Shown: positions 34,147 through 43,754 of the stretch, in pieces
Position numbering within the stretch: position 1 is the stretch's first letter
How the letters are laid out: the number at the start of each line of letters is the position of its first letter
Assembly: GCA_009692585.1 (NCBI GenBank)
Contig: SHYX01000001.1
Location: 1 to 64,000, forward strand
Source: Myxococcales bacterium
GTDB lineage: Bacteria; Myxococcota; UBA796; SXON01
DNA: 64,000 bases
Reading direction: 5' to 3'
Made by a program: the position numbers and the translations under genes
Notes under the pieces: generated by a model
Database searches by the model: none
The model's input: only the letters and a program-made list of their open reading frames with translations
Told to the model about the DNA's origin: nothing

Positions 34147-35948
34147 TCGCCACGCTCCCAGGCACCGCTGCGCCAGGTCAGCAGACAGGTCTGGTCGGCG
34201 GTGACCGGGAAGTCCGTCAATCGGGTGCCCGAGCTGAGCTTGAGCTTGGCCCGAGCGCTTCCCGGTTCGAGGTCCTTCAGCCGGAGGTTCATCGAGCCAT
34301 CCCACTCCTGACGGAAGCCACTGCTCGTGGTGATCACGACCTCGCTGGCGCCATCAGGAACCCGGAGTATCGCGCCTCCCTTCCCCTTGGCGTTGGGCGC
34401 CCAGTCGACATCCGATTTTCCACCGGGCATCTTTGCCGTTGCCACGTCGGCCAAGACCGGCGGCGTCGAGGACGAGGTGCCGATCGCGACGAGTCCGAGC
34501 GCCACCGCGGCCAGCAGGCCCAGGAGGGCCACGGCGCCCAGCGCCACGCCAACCTTCCACAACCCCGCGGGCCGACCCGCGTCTTCGGCGGTACCCGAGG
34601 AGGACAACGTCGCAAGCGTGGGCGCGCTGTGCGTGACGGGGTCGGAGGTGCTGGAAGGCTTGCCCCGAGGCCCCGACCGTTGGCCGGTGTCGGCCGCAGA
34701 GGGCGGTGGCCAGGTCGCGTCGGGGCCCGGGCAAGCGCCCGGGTCGAGCGCGGCCGCCGGCGCGGCGGGGAGGAAGCTGGCGACGCGCGGCGGCGTCGGC
34801 GGGCTGGCGTACGCGGCGGACGCGGCGGACGCTCCCGACGCAGCGGCGAGGCTGCCATGGGAATGGTCGACCGGCAGGTCCGCGAGCTCGGGGGGGACCC
34901 GGAACTCGTCCTGGCCACCGCTGGGCGTGCCGACAGGGTCGGCGGTTCGCGCCTCGCCAACCCCGGTGACGTCCTCGTACATCATCGCGCCGGTGTAGGG
35001 ATCGTTGGGGTCCTGGTCGGGATTCCACGCATCGCACACCTTCCTGACCAACTCGCGGGAGAACCGCTTGAGGCCGGCATCGGTGGCCAGGTCGGCGAGC
35101 GCCTCCATCTCGTCGATCACCTGCGCGGCGCTGGGCCGTGCCTCGGGCTCGTAGGCGAGCATCCGTCGCAGCGAGGAGAGCACGGCATCGCGGCCTGCCG
35201 GCGTCATGTCCGCCAGATCGAGCGCATCGAGTCGCGCGGCCATCGTGGGCTCGTAGCGTTCCTGGCGAAGCGGGATCTTTCCGAAACTATCCAGGGTGAT
35301 GCACTCGTAGAGGGTGATGCCCAGGCTGAAGATGTCCCCGGAGGGCGCGTCGGCCTCGCCCAACATGCGCTCGGGCGCCATGTAGGCCTGGCTGCCGAAG
35401 GCGAGCACCTGCGTCTTCGCCTCGCGCTCCTCAAAGGTTGCCCTTGCGGTGCCGAAGTCCAGGACCTTGACATCGCCCTCGACGGTAATCATGGCGTTGG
35501 AGGGCTTGATGTCCCGGTGAATGACCTGCAGCGCCTCCCCGCCCTGGAGCGGCCGGTGGGTATAGGCCGCGTCGAGCGCCGCCGCGATGGCGCCGATCGC
35601 TTCGATGGCCGCCTTGCGCGGGAATCTGCGCTCCTGCTCCTTCAAGGCCACCGCGACGGACTTGAGGTCCAGGCCCTGGAGGTACTCCATGACGATGGCG
35701 CATTGACCGCCGATGGAGGTCAGGTCCTCGACGCGCACGATGTTTCGATGCCTGAGCCGCCCCAGGAGCCGCGCCTCGTCCCGCGAACGCATGACGATCT
35801 CGTCGTTGCTGAGCCACTTCCCGTGGAGCAACTTGATGGCGACCACCGAGGAGAAGTTGTCCCCGGTAATCATCTCCGCCAGATACACCTTCCCGAACCC
35901 GCCCTGCGCGAGCTCCTTGAGGAACTTGAATCGTCGGCGGGGTTCCAT
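34137..35948 (-). CDS. Membrane-anchored Ser/Thr protein kinase
   Basis: 603 aa. Kinase domain at residues 1-290: AQGGFGKVYLAEM, AIKLL lysine, catalytic loop VIHRDIKPSNAM, LDFGTARATF and APERMLGEA. All catalytic residues are present. A Pro/Ala/Ser-rich linker of about 150 aa is followed by one membrane helix (VGVALGAVALLGLLAAVALG) and an outer domain of about 110 aa (SGFRQEWDGSMNLRLKDLEP) ending with two Cys. Similar tails occur on Myxococcota kinases and may sense the periplasm. It is coupled to the TPR gene downstream (GTGTCGTTGA overlap). Confidence 0.92.
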   Translation of the reverse strand: MEPRRRFKFLKELAQGGFGKVYLAEMITGDNFSSVVAIKLLHGKWLSNDEIVMRSRDEARLLGRLRHRNIVRVEDLTSIGGQCAIVMEYLQGLDLKSVAVALKEQERRFPRKAAIEAIGAIAAALDAAYTHRPLQGGEALQVIHRDIKPSNAMITVEGDVKVLDFGTARATFEEREAKTQVLAFGSQAYMAPERMLGEADAPSGDIFSLGITLYECITLDSFGKIPLRQERYEPTMAARLDALDLADMTPAGRDAVLSSLRRMLAYEPEARPSAAQVIDEMEALADLATDAGLKRFSRELVRKVCDAWNPDQDPNDPYTGAMMYEDVTGVGEARTADPVGTPSGGQDEFRVPPELADLPVDHSHGSLAAASGASAASAAYASPPTPPRVASFLPAAPAAALDPGACPGPDATWPPPSAADTGQRSGPRGKPSSTSDPVTHSAPTLATLSSSGTAEDAGRPAGLWKVGVALGAVALLGLLAAVALGLVAIGTSSSTPPVLADVATAKMPGGKSDVDWAPNAKGKGGAILRVPDGASEVVITTSSGFRQEWDGSMNLRLKDLEPGSARAKLKLSSGTRLTDFPVTADQTCLLTWRSGAWERGECR

Positions 35949-35982
35949 CCTTACAGAGCGAACGACTATAGCGCGCTGGTCA

Positions 35983-36714
35983 TCAATCTGTGCGGCACAG
36001 GCCGTCGTCGCCAGTCACATTCTCCAGCGTCAGATGTAGGAGCGCAGCGTAGGCCTGGACTTTTCCGTCTACCCCGCGCCACTTGTCCTTTACTCGCTCC
36101 CACGACCAGTTCTTGAAGAGCGCCGGTCCCCACGGTGGCGTGCGCTCCAAGACCATCGGCACCTGCCGGGCGAAGACCGCCCCGAACCCCATGCGAGTCG
36201 CGTCCGCCTCGCGATTCTCGACCAGTTCGATCGCCGTGACCAGGGCCATTGGACGGTCCCGGCTGTACCAATCCTGGACCTCGAAGTTGGGCATGCCGGA
36301 CAAGTCACGCACCCGCAACTCTTCCCCGCTCTCCTCCACGAGGAGCTGAAACGCGGTGTACCGCGCCGGACTGGCGCGCCCACACAACGCGTTTTCCAGG
36401 ATGGTCGGGTCGTCGGTCTGATCGATCAGCGCGCGGATCGTGTCCTGCGCGGGGTCATCGATGTTGAGGCGCCGGGTCAGGGTCTCCACCCGCGCCAGGA
36501 TCTCCGCGACCTCCTTGGCGTCGAATCCCATCGCCGCGAAGTTCGCCTCGCGTTGCACCGGCACGAACATCAGATCAGCGAGCGCGTCCCCCATCGCGAG
36601 CGCGGCATCGGCCACGTCGGTCCTGGCGGCGATCTTCTCGTCATACAGGAGCCCACCGGTCACGGGCACCAGGACCATCAGGGCGACGAGCGCAGCGACG
36701 AGGCGGCCGTTCAT
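35983..36714 (-). CDS. Single-pass membrane protein of the FHA/kinase cluster
   Basis: 243 aa from ATG 36714, overlapping the stop of the FHA-transglycosylase gene (ATGA). One N-terminal helix (LVAALVALMVLVPVTGGLL), then a mostly helical, acidic outer domain (AALAMGDALADLMF, EVAEILARVETLTRRLNIDDP) with two Cys (ALCGRAS, GLCRTD). Family not recognised. Coupling to the transglycosylase suggests they act together in the periplasm. Confidence 0.75.
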   Translation of the reverse strand: MNGRLVAALVALMVLVPVTGGLLYDEKIAARTDVADAALAMGDALADLMFVPVQREANFAAMGFDAKEVAEILARVETLTRRLNIDDPAQDTIRALIDQTDDPTILENALCGRASPARYTAFQLLVEESGEELRVRDLSGMPNFEVQDWYSRDRPMALVTAIELVENREADATRMGFGAVFARQVPMVLERTPPWGPALFKNWSWERVKDKWRGVDGKVQAYAALLHLTLENVTGDDGLCRTD

Positions 36715-38357
36715 TTGGGTATGCCCCGCTTCCGCGCCTGGACGGCTTCCGGCCTCGGTACCCCGATCCGTGAGCAATAGCCGACGGTGTACTTGGCATA
36801 GGGCGCAAATGCGTCCATTTCGCTATAGTTCTGCCCATAGTAACAGACGGCGAGCAGGTGCTGGGCGATGACGTACGGCACGTAGGTCTGGGTGACACTC
36901 GGCAGGTAACCACCACACCGCCCGTTGAAGTCCTGAAGATCGAGCTTGCCCATCTCGGTGGCGCTCCGGCAGAGGATGTTCCGGCCGATGAAGTCGGGCG
37001 CTCGCTTCAGGTTGTTGTTCGTGAGATAAGCCGAATATGCCCTGGCGATGTTCGTCTGGCTCACCTCCCCGTTCTTCCGCCACCGGGCGTCGTCGTAACC
37101 GGCGTTGTGCGTCGCAATCAACATCTGGACCATCGCGCCCGAGCTCCGAAACGCCGGATCGTTCCACGGCTCCTCGAAGTTGTGAATTGCAGCATCGGTG
37201 GCCCGTTCTGGGTCGTCCCGCTCGTCCTCATCGCAGGTGCTGATGGTGCATCTGCGGTCCAGCACGTATTCTGCTTTGTTGATGGCGTTGACTGGGAGCG
37301 CCCTGTCGGTCGGCGCCCACAACAGACCACCGCTCTTGCTGTTGTGGCAACCGCTGACCTTGAGGCCATTCCGGAACGCGATCTCGGGCTGAAACTGCCA
37401 CATTCCGTAGGCGCAGAGCATCGAGTCCTTGGCCGCGGGGTTGTAGCCCGACTCCTGAAAGGGCACGCCGGCCAGCACCTCGGGCATCCGCTTGGCGCGC
37501 AGCTTCCGAACGACCATCGCGTACCGATCGCGCGCATCATCGAGCTTGATCCAGAACGCCCACCCGCCGATGTACATCTGCTGGGACTTGGTGACCCACA
37601 AGAGCAGGTTGGGGTCGGCACGCTCAGGGTCCGCCACGGAGTCGTCGTCGGCGAGCGAGGCGTTGATTGAGGTGACGAAGTCCTTCAGCCCATCGCCGGA
37701 GTTCGCGGCGCGCAAACCCGCGTCCACCTCCGTGATCTCGAAGACGTCGCCGTACGCGTAGTAGTCCTTGCCGTCGCTCTTGGGGCCCAACGGTTCGACC
37801 TCGTTCTGCACGATCACCAGCACCAGTAGGCTGATCACTCCGAGCGTGCCGAACGCCATCGCCGCGACCCCGGGCAGAAACCACCACGGGATGCGACGGC
37901 GAAGGTCGAGCTGCTTGACCGCGCCGGCGTTGCCCTCGACGCCCGCGACCTGGTCGGTCACCTCAGACTGAATCGACTGGGCCTGCCAGACGCCGAGCCG
38001 GCGACACTCCACGAAGGTGAACGTGACCCCACGGCCGGGCGGACCGAGGTGGACGGCGGCACCATCAGAGAGAAAGACCGGACCGCGCAGCGGTTGGATG
38101 GTGCCCCAGTCCACGTTCTCGTGCGGCGCCATCCGGACCTGGTTGGCGCCGACCTGCGCAATCTGTACCGTGCCGCCCTGGTAGGCGCTGATCACCGCGT
38201 GCCGGTCGTCCAGCGCGCGGTACCCATCGAGCTTGAGGCCCCCTGGCCCGGGGTTGCTCCCAATCCGTACCAACGGTCCGCGCAAGACGAGGTCCCCCTG
38301 GTAGGCAAGTGGCCCGTCGAGAAAGCGCAGGACCACGTCCCACCGTTCCTGACTCAC
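36711..38357 (-). CDS. FHA-like domain, TM helix and lytic transglycosylase
   Basis: 548 aa. Residues 1-110: FHA-like beta sandwich (LVRIGSNPGPGGLKLDGY, LDDRHAVISAYQGG), expected to bind phospho-Thr or act as a protein docking fold. One membrane helix near residue 165 (IPWWFLPGVAAMAFGTLG). The periplasmic part has the SLT-type catalytic Glu in PFQESGYNPAA followed by YGMWQFQPE and THNAGYDD. A cytoplasmic FHA joined to a murein-cleaving domain is unusual: it links kinase signalling directly to local wall opening, as needed for a trans-envelope machine. Start GTG overlaps the upstream stop. Confidence 0.82.
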   Translation of the reverse strand: MSQERWDVVLRFLDGPLAYQGDLVLRGPLVRIGSNPGPGGLKLDGYRALDDRHAVISAYQGGTVQIAQVGANQVRMAPHENVDWGTIQPLRGPVFLSDGAAVHLGPPGRGVTFTFVECRRLGVWQAQSIQSEVTDQVAGVEGNAGAVKQLDLRRRIPWWFLPGVAAMAFGTLGVISLLVLVIVQNEVEPLGPKSDGKDYYAYGDVFEITEVDAGLRAANSGDGLKDFVTSINASLADDDSVADPERADPNLLLWVTKSQQMYIGGWAFWIKLDDARDRYAMVVRKLRAKRMPEVLAGVPFQESGYNPAAKDSMLCAYGMWQFQPEIAFRNGLKVSGCHNSKSGGLLWAPTDRALPVNAINKAEYVLDRRCTISTCDEDERDDPERATDAAIHNFEEPWNDPAFRSSGAMVQMLIATHNAGYDDARWRKNGEVSQTNIARAYSAYLTNNNLKRAPDFIGRNILCRSATEMGKLDLQDFNGRCGGYLPSVTQTYVPYVIAQHLLAVCYYGQNYSEMDAFAPYAKYTVGYCSRIGVPRPEAVQARKRGIPK

Positions 38358-40744
38358 CCCGCGCCCCCGCGCCGGATGGCGAGCCGGCTCGCCTCGGTCA
38401 GCTCGTGGTCGGCCAGGATGTGAAAGTCATCCAGGACCACGCCGTCGAGCCAGAGCTGCCAGGGCTCGTCCGCCAGGCCGAATTGCATCGCGAAGGCGTC
38501 GACCAGCGACACGATCGGCACAGCCAGACCGATCACCTGGCGTACGGAGTGACCGTCCACCTCGATCGACCGCCAAACCGTGCGGTTCTCCACGAAGTGC
38601 AGCGAACAGGTCTCCTCGTCATCCAGTTCGCCAACGGTGAGGTCGACGGGCAGAGGGCCCAACTCGTTGCCGAGCCGATACCAGCCCAACAGCGTACCGT
38701 CCGGCGCGCATCGCAACGGCACCAGGACGCCCACGAGCTGGTGAGCGGCCTGGGCGAGGGTGGTGTCGCCCGGCAGCCGTTGGCGGTGTCCGCGAACGCC
38801 GGGCGCGCGGGCGAAGCGGACGGCCACCGGTTCGCCTCGGGGGGCCTGCCGGACCTGGACCGGGACCCTACGGACCGGCCCGACTGAGTCGACCGGCGTG
38901 GGCGTTCGCGGAGGCAGCGGGATGGGCGCGAGAGAGGGGGGTGGCCGTGGTGCGGGCGGGGCCGGAGGCGGAGTCGCGACCGGACGCGGTCCCGAGGCGC
39001 TGGGTCCCGTCGGGTGGTCGGCGTCATCCTCGCCGTCGGCAGCGGGAGGCGGAGGCGGAGGTGGGGGCGGCAACGAGCGCGAGGCGGCAGCGGCCACGCC
39101 GACCGTCACGGAGGCGGTGTCTCCGTCGACCGGAACGAAGCCGCCAAGCGCGGACGCCGGCGCGCTGGGGGTCGGGATCAGCACTGGCGCCGGCGTCGTG
39201 ACGCTTGCGGTGGCGATCGAGCCGCTCCCCGAGGCGCGCATGGCGCGTTCCACCCGATCGCGGACCTCCGCCACGCCGCCGCCGCCGCTCTGCGACAGGA
39301 TTTCCTCCAACATGGACGTCGGGTCGGTCGGCGCCGGCGCCGCGGGCGTGGCCGGTGTGGGGCGTCGACCGGGAGGCAGGCGCGCCGCGCCGAAGGGGGT
39401 TGCTGGTCGCTCGGCGGCAGGTGGCGCCGCTTGGGGTGGCGGTACCTCGAGAGGGGGCGCGGCGCGGCCGCGGGTCGGCACCGAGGTGGCGACCCGCGGG
39501 GGCGCCGGTGGCGGCGGGGCGACATCCGACGCCCCCGCCAGGCGCGGCGGCCGCCGACCGGCCGGAAGTCCCGTCCCGCCCGCCGAGCTGACCAGGATCT
39601 CGACCGGCGCCGCCGGGGCGCAGGGTCCAACGTCGGAGACCGGGGCGACGAGCGCCGCTGGAGCCGCCAGGGGCGCCGGCACCGGCGAGGGCGCGGCCCG
39701 CGACGACGCCACCGCCGCCGCGCGCGGCGGCGCCGCAAAGGCCTGCCGCCCCGAGGTGCCTGCCGACGGGGGCCCGTCATCCGCCGCGAGACGACGCAGC
39801 TCGTCCTTTGAGAGCATCGACGTCCGCCCCGGATCGAGCTCCTGCCGCGCTCGCGGCTGATGCCGAGCCACACGGGCCATGACGTCGCGTAGCGACGGGC
39901 CGTCGAGCGACGGGTCGCGCGTGACGGCCGCCACCGCATCGATGAACTCCTGGCCGCTGCCAAACCGGTCCCGCAACTCGGGACGCAGCGTCGTCGTGAG
40001 CACCTCCCGAACCGACGCTGGCAGCGCGTCCTTGAACTGCTGGAGTCGGCGGCTTGTCTCGCCGCGGGCCGCCTTGGTCCTGATCTCGTTGATGAGCCCG
40101 TCGTAGACCGGGCGGCCGGTCATCAGCTCGAAGCAGATCAAACCCAGACCAAACAGGTCGGAGGTGAAGTTCTCCCTCCGCGCATCCATCCGTTCGGGCG
40201 GACAGTAGCGAAACGCGTCCTCGCGCGGTATGCGCCCCGGCTCATCGTGGAAAACGAGTATTTCAACCTGCGGGAGGGCGTACCCGATCAGGTTGACGCG
40301 ACCCTCTCCGTCCAGCATCACTCGCCAGGGGGTCAGGCCGCCGTGGCTGTACACCCCAGCGCTTTCCCCGATTTCAGCCGCTTCGACCAGAATCGTCCCG
40401 GTCTGCAACAGCAGCTCGACTCCGGCGCGCGGGCCCCCGCCTTCGCCCAGGTCGCTCAGCGTGCGGATGACCTCGGCGACGCTCCACACCTGGCCGGTGT
40501 TGTACAAAAAGGCGGCTTGCTCGCGGTCATGGCGCACAAGCTCCGCCAGCCCCGGCACCATGGGTGACTCGAGGAACCCGTAGACCACGTGCAGGGCGGC
40601 ATTGATGGCGTTGTGCGCCCGGTACTCCGGGTGAAACACCACCGCTGTGAACCGGCCGCCATCGGCGCCCTGGACCTCGACAAGGTCAGAGCCAGGACCG
40701 AGAAGCTGGCGCCCGGTACGCGCGTACCCGCCGATCTGTTCCAT
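38354..40744 (-). CDS. Pseudokinase with tandem ubiquitin-like domains
   Basis: 796 aa. Residues 1-290 have a protein-kinase outline but lack catalysis: HGGLTPWRVMLDGEG in place of the HRD loop, LIGYAL in place of DFG, while RYCPPERMD and TSDLFGLGLICFELMTG are kept. A long Pro/Ala/Arg linker (about 300 aa, with a run of ten Pro) follows. The C-terminal ~175 residues look like two beta-grasp, YukD/ubiquitin-like units, for example LPGDTTLAQAAHQLV ... WYRLGNELGPLPVDLTV and then WQLWLDGVVLDDFHIL. Such domains occur with type VII-like secretion and in signalling proteins. First gene of the FHA-transglycosylase operon. Confidence 0.7.
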   Translation of the reverse strand: MEQIGGYARTGRQLLGPGSDLVEVQGADGGRFTAVVFHPEYRAHNAINAALHVVYGFLESPMVPGLAELVRHDREQAAFLYNTGQVWSVAEVIRTLSDLGEGGGPRAGVELLLQTGTILVEAAEIGESAGVYSHGGLTPWRVMLDGEGRVNLIGYALPQVEILVFHDEPGRIPREDAFRYCPPERMDARRENFTSDLFGLGLICFELMTGRPVYDGLINEIRTKAARGETSRRLQQFKDALPASVREVLTTTLRPELRDRFGSGQEFIDAVAAVTRDPSLDGPSLRDVMARVARHQPRARQELDPGRTSMLSKDELRRLAADDGPPSAGTSGRQAFAAPPRAAAVASSRAAPSPVPAPLAAPAALVAPVSDVGPCAPAAPVEILVSSAGGTGLPAGRRPPRLAGASDVAPPPPAPPRVATSVPTRGRAAPPLEVPPPQAAPPAAERPATPFGAARLPPGRRPTPATPAAPAPTDPTSMLEEILSQSGGGGVAEVRDRVERAMRASGSGSIATASVTTPAPVLIPTPSAPASALGGFVPVDGDTASVTVGVAAAASRSLPPPPPPPPPAADGEDDADHPTGPSASGPRPVATPPPAPPAPRPPPSLAPIPLPPRTPTPVDSVGPVRRVPVQVRQAPRGEPVAVRFARAPGVRGHRQRLPGDTTLAQAAHQLVGVLVPLRCAPDGTLLGWYRLGNELGPLPVDLTVGELDDEETCSLHFVENRTVWRSIEVDGHSVRQVIGLAVPIVSLVDAFAMQFGLADEPWQLWLDGVVLDDFHILADHELTEASRLAIRRGGAG

Positions 40745-40796
40745 GGTATGAAGCTATCATGACGCAGGGGGCGCCACGAGCGGCGCCGTGGCGCCA

Positions 40797-41216
40797 CTAC
40801 CAGGGCGACTCGTCGTCCCGACGACCCCGGCCACCACCAGCGCCGCCACCACCGCGACCGCCACCGCCACCGCCACCGAAGCCGCCGCCGCCACCGCGAC
40901 CGCCGCCACCGCCGCCGCCGAAGCCGCCGCGGCCGCCACCACCGCCACCGCCACCACCGCCACCCTCACGCCGATCCTCGGCGGGGTTGACGCGGAGGGC
41001 GCGGCCGTCGAGGTCAGCGCCGTTCCACTGCTGGATCGCGGCTTCCGCCGCCTCGGCGGTCGCCATGTCGACGAACGCGAAGCCGCGGCTGCGGCCGGTT
41101 TCGCGGTCGAGCATCAGGCGGACGCCCGTGACCTCGCCATTCTGGGAGAATGCGGCGCGGAGGGAGTCTTCCTGGGTGCGGAAGGAAAGGTTGCCCACAA
41201 ACAGACGGTTGCTCAT
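40797..41216 (-). CDS. Glycine-rich RRM RNA-binding protein
   Basis: 139 aa from ATG 41216. Single RRM of about 80 aa with RNP2 RLFVGNLSF and RNP1 SRGFAFVDM, then a Gly/Arg tail of about 50 aa (blocks of GGGGG and GRGG). This is the layout of cyanobacterial and deltaproteobacterial cold-induced Rbp proteins. Likely an RNA chaperone acting at low temperature. The tail codes as near-pure GGN codons and is prone to length change. Divergent from priA, 158 bp apart. Confidence 0.93.
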   Translation of the reverse strand: MSNRLFVGNLSFRTQEDSLRAAFSQNGEVTGVRLMLDRETGRSRGFAFVDMATAEAAEAAIQQWNGADLDGRALRVNPAEDRREGGGGGGGGGGGRGGFGGGGGGGRGGGGGFGGGGGGGRGGGGAGGGRGRRDDESPW

Positions 41217-41374
41217 CTCTCTACTCTCGGTCGGATCGTTTCTGCCCACCCCGGGAATCCGGGCGAGGGCCGGCGGGGGCTATTTCGTACGCCGCAAGCC
41301 GGCAAGTCGATCTCGCAATTCAACCACGGCCGATCCCGCCAACGGATGGCGGGGGGCCTGGATAGGCAGGCGGG

Positions 41375-43717
41375 GTGTTGGTCGAAGTCGCCGTTCCGCT
41401 CCCCGTTCATGGACACTTCTCGTGGAACGCGCCCCGACCGCTTGCGGCGGGAACGCCCGTGGTGGTTCCGTACGCCCGGCGCGAACTGGTGGGGTGGGTC
41501 GTGGGCCCCGGCACGGCGCCACCGCCGGGAGTCGCCGTTCGCGACATCCGGGACGTGCTCAGCGACGAACCCGTCTTCGACGCGGATCAGCTCAGCTTCT
41601 ACCGGTGGATGTCAGACTACTACCTCGCGCCCCTGGGCGAGGTCATCGCCTCGGCCACGCCGGCCGACACCGTGGCGACCACCCGGCGCACCTACCAGCC
41701 GACCGCCGCCGGCATCGAGCGGCTGGCCGTGGACCCCCCGTCGGGGGCACGTGGGAGCCTCCTTCGCGAGGTGGTTCAGCGGCCGGGCCTGACTCGATCG
41801 GCGCTGGAACGGCGGCTGCACGGCGAGGTGGCGGATGTGTCGGGCGCGCTGGGCGCACTCCAGGCCGGTGGACTCGTGCGGGGCGAAGACGTCGTGGTCC
41901 GCGGCGTGCGCGACGAAGAGGTCTGGGCGGTGGCAACAGGCCAGAACCACGAGCGCGTGCGCCCCGGCCGCGGCGCGGACGTGCTCGCGGCGCTGCCGGC
42001 GCGCGCCGCGGACCTGCCGGCCGCGGTCCTGGCCACGCTGGTCAAGCACGGGGCCGCGCGAAAAGAACGGCGACCGCGAACAAGCTCGCATGTCGCGACT
42101 GGATGCCCGAGCCAACCCCCGATGCTGACGGCCGCCCAACGCGGCGCCGTCAACGCCGCTGCCGCGCCGGGGATCCACCTCCTCCACGGGGTGACCGGCT
42201 CTGGAAAAACAGAGGTGTATCTTGCGCTGACCGCACGGGCCCTCGCGGAGGGTGGGCAGGCGCTGATCCTGGTTCCCGAAATCGCGCTGACGCCGCAGCT
42301 CTGCTCGCGCTTCGAGGCACGGTTTCCCGGGCAGGTCGCCGTGCTCCACAGCGGGCTGGCGGCCGGTGAAAAACTGCGGGAGTGGCGGCGGGTGCGCGCG
42401 GGCGCCGCCTCGGTCGTGGTCGGGGCGCGCAGCGCGGTCTTCGCGCCCTTTGCACGCCTGCGCCTGGTCGTCGTCGACGAGGAGCATGACGACTCGTACA
42501 AACAGGACGAGGGCGTTCGGTACCACGGGCGCGATCTCGCCGTGGTGCGCGCCACCCGCGCCGGTTGCCCCTGCGTCCTCGGCTCGGCGACCCCATCCCT
42601 GGAGTCGTGGCAAAATGCCCGGACGGGACGCTACCAGCTGCTTCAGCTACTCGAACGGGCCACGCCGAGTCCGGTCCCTACCGTCGAGTGCGTCGACATG
42701 CGCGCGGCCGCCCGCGCCAATGCCGGAAAGGCCCCGTTGCTCGCCCCCGAGGTCCACGGCGCGATCGACGAGGCGCTGCGCACCGGAGGCAAGGCGATCC
42801 TGTTGTACAACCGGCGGGGCTACGCGACGTTCGTAGAGTGCCCGGCGTGCGGTGGCAGCTACGACTGCCCGAGTTGCGGCGTCGCGCTCATCTACCACCA
42901 GGCCATCGACCGGATGGACTGTCACTACTGCGGCTTCCATCGTGCTTTCCCGGGCCAATGTCCGAGGTGTGCGGTCCCCTTGGAGCTTCTGGGGCGCGGC
43001 ACCGAACGGATCGAATCGCAGCTGGTCGAGCTTTTCCCGGGAACGCCGGTGGGGCGGATGGACGCCGACACCACGCGCGGAAAGGGGGCCCACGCGCGGA
43101 TCCTGGACGACTTCCGCGAGGGCCGCACGCGCTTGTTGATCGGCACCCAGCTGGTAGCCAAGGGTCATGACTTTCCGGACGTCACGGTCGCCGCGGTGCT
43201 CGGCGCCGACCACATCCTGGGCATGCCCGACTTCCGCAGCGCCGAGCGCACCTGGGCCCTGGTCACCCAGCTGTGCGGGCGGGCGGGCCGGGGCAGAGCC
43301 CCCGGCCGCGTCTTCGTGCAGACCCACCAGGCGGAACATCCGATCTTCTCGTGCGTCGGCGACATGGCGGCCTTCGCCAAAGACGAGCTCTCGCTGAGAT
43401 CCATGCTCGGGTATCCACCGTTTTCGAGTCTGGTCATGGTGCGCGTCGAAGCGGCGGAGCGTGCGGACGCGCTCTCGTCGGCGCTGGCGTTCGTTCGCCA
43501 GGTGCGCGAAGAGGCCCGGGCCTACCCCGGCGTGGACGTGCTGGGACCGGCGGCAGCGCCGCTGCCGCGACTGGTGGGCCGGTACCGCTTCCAAGCGGTG
43601 CTTCGCGGCCGAGACCGTCGAAGCTTCCGAGCCTTCCTCGCCGCCCACCACACCGAGTGGAAGCTGGCGCCGGGGGTGCGCAGGATCATCGACGTCGACC
43701 CGCGCTCGATGATGTGA
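41375..43717 (+). CDS. priA: Primosomal protein N', replication restart helicase
   Basis: 780 aa from GTG 41375. 3' DNA-binding domain (VAVPLPVHGHFSW), winged-helix region, then helicase: HGVTGSGKTEVYL (Walker A), VVVDEEHDDSYKQDE (DEEH box), GSATPSLESW, and GRGTERIESQL, GTQLVAKGHDFPDV. Eight zinc-binding Cys between the lobes: CPACGGSYDCPSCG and CHYCGF ... CPRC. Reloads DnaB at stalled forks. Complete. Confidence 0.95.
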   Translation: MLVEVAVPLPVHGHFSWNAPRPLAAGTPVVVPYARRELVGWVVGPGTAPPPGVAVRDIRDVLSDEPVFDADQLSFYRWMSDYYLAPLGEVIASATPADTVATTRRTYQPTAAGIERLAVDPPSGARGSLLREVVQRPGLTRSALERRLHGEVADVSGALGALQAGGLVRGEDVVVRGVRDEEVWAVATGQNHERVRPGRGADVLAALPARAADLPAAVLATLVKHGAARKERRPRTSSHVATGCPSQPPMLTAAQRGAVNAAAAPGIHLLHGVTGSGKTEVYLALTARALAEGGQALILVPEIALTPQLCSRFEARFPGQVAVLHSGLAAGEKLREWRRVRAGAASVVVGARSAVFAPFARLRLVVVDEEHDDSYKQDEGVRYHGRDLAVVRATRAGCPCVLGSATPSLESWQNARTGRYQLLQLLERATPSPVPTVECVDMRAAARANAGKAPLLAPEVHGAIDEALRTGGKAILLYNRRGYATFVECPACGGSYDCPSCGVALIYHQAIDRMDCHYCGFHRAFPGQCPRCAVPLELLGRGTERIESQLVELFPGTPVGRMDADTTRGKGAHARILDDFREGRTRLLIGTQLVAKGHDFPDVTVAAVLGADHILGMPDFRSAERTWALVTQLCGRAGRGRAPGRVFVQTHQAEHPIFSCVGDMAAFAKDELSLRSMLGYPPFSSLVMVRVEAAERADALSSALAFVRQVREEARAYPGVDVLGPAAAPLPRLVGRYRFQAVLRGRDRRSFRAFLAAHHTEWKLAPGVRRIIDVDPRSMM

Positions 43718-43754
43718 GTCGCCCATGCGGCATGGTCGGCTACACTCGTCCCGG

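Noticed and set aside
40797..40990. GC-rich simple repeat region as a separate element
   Set aside because: It is the coding sequence of the Gly/Arg tail of the RRM protein.
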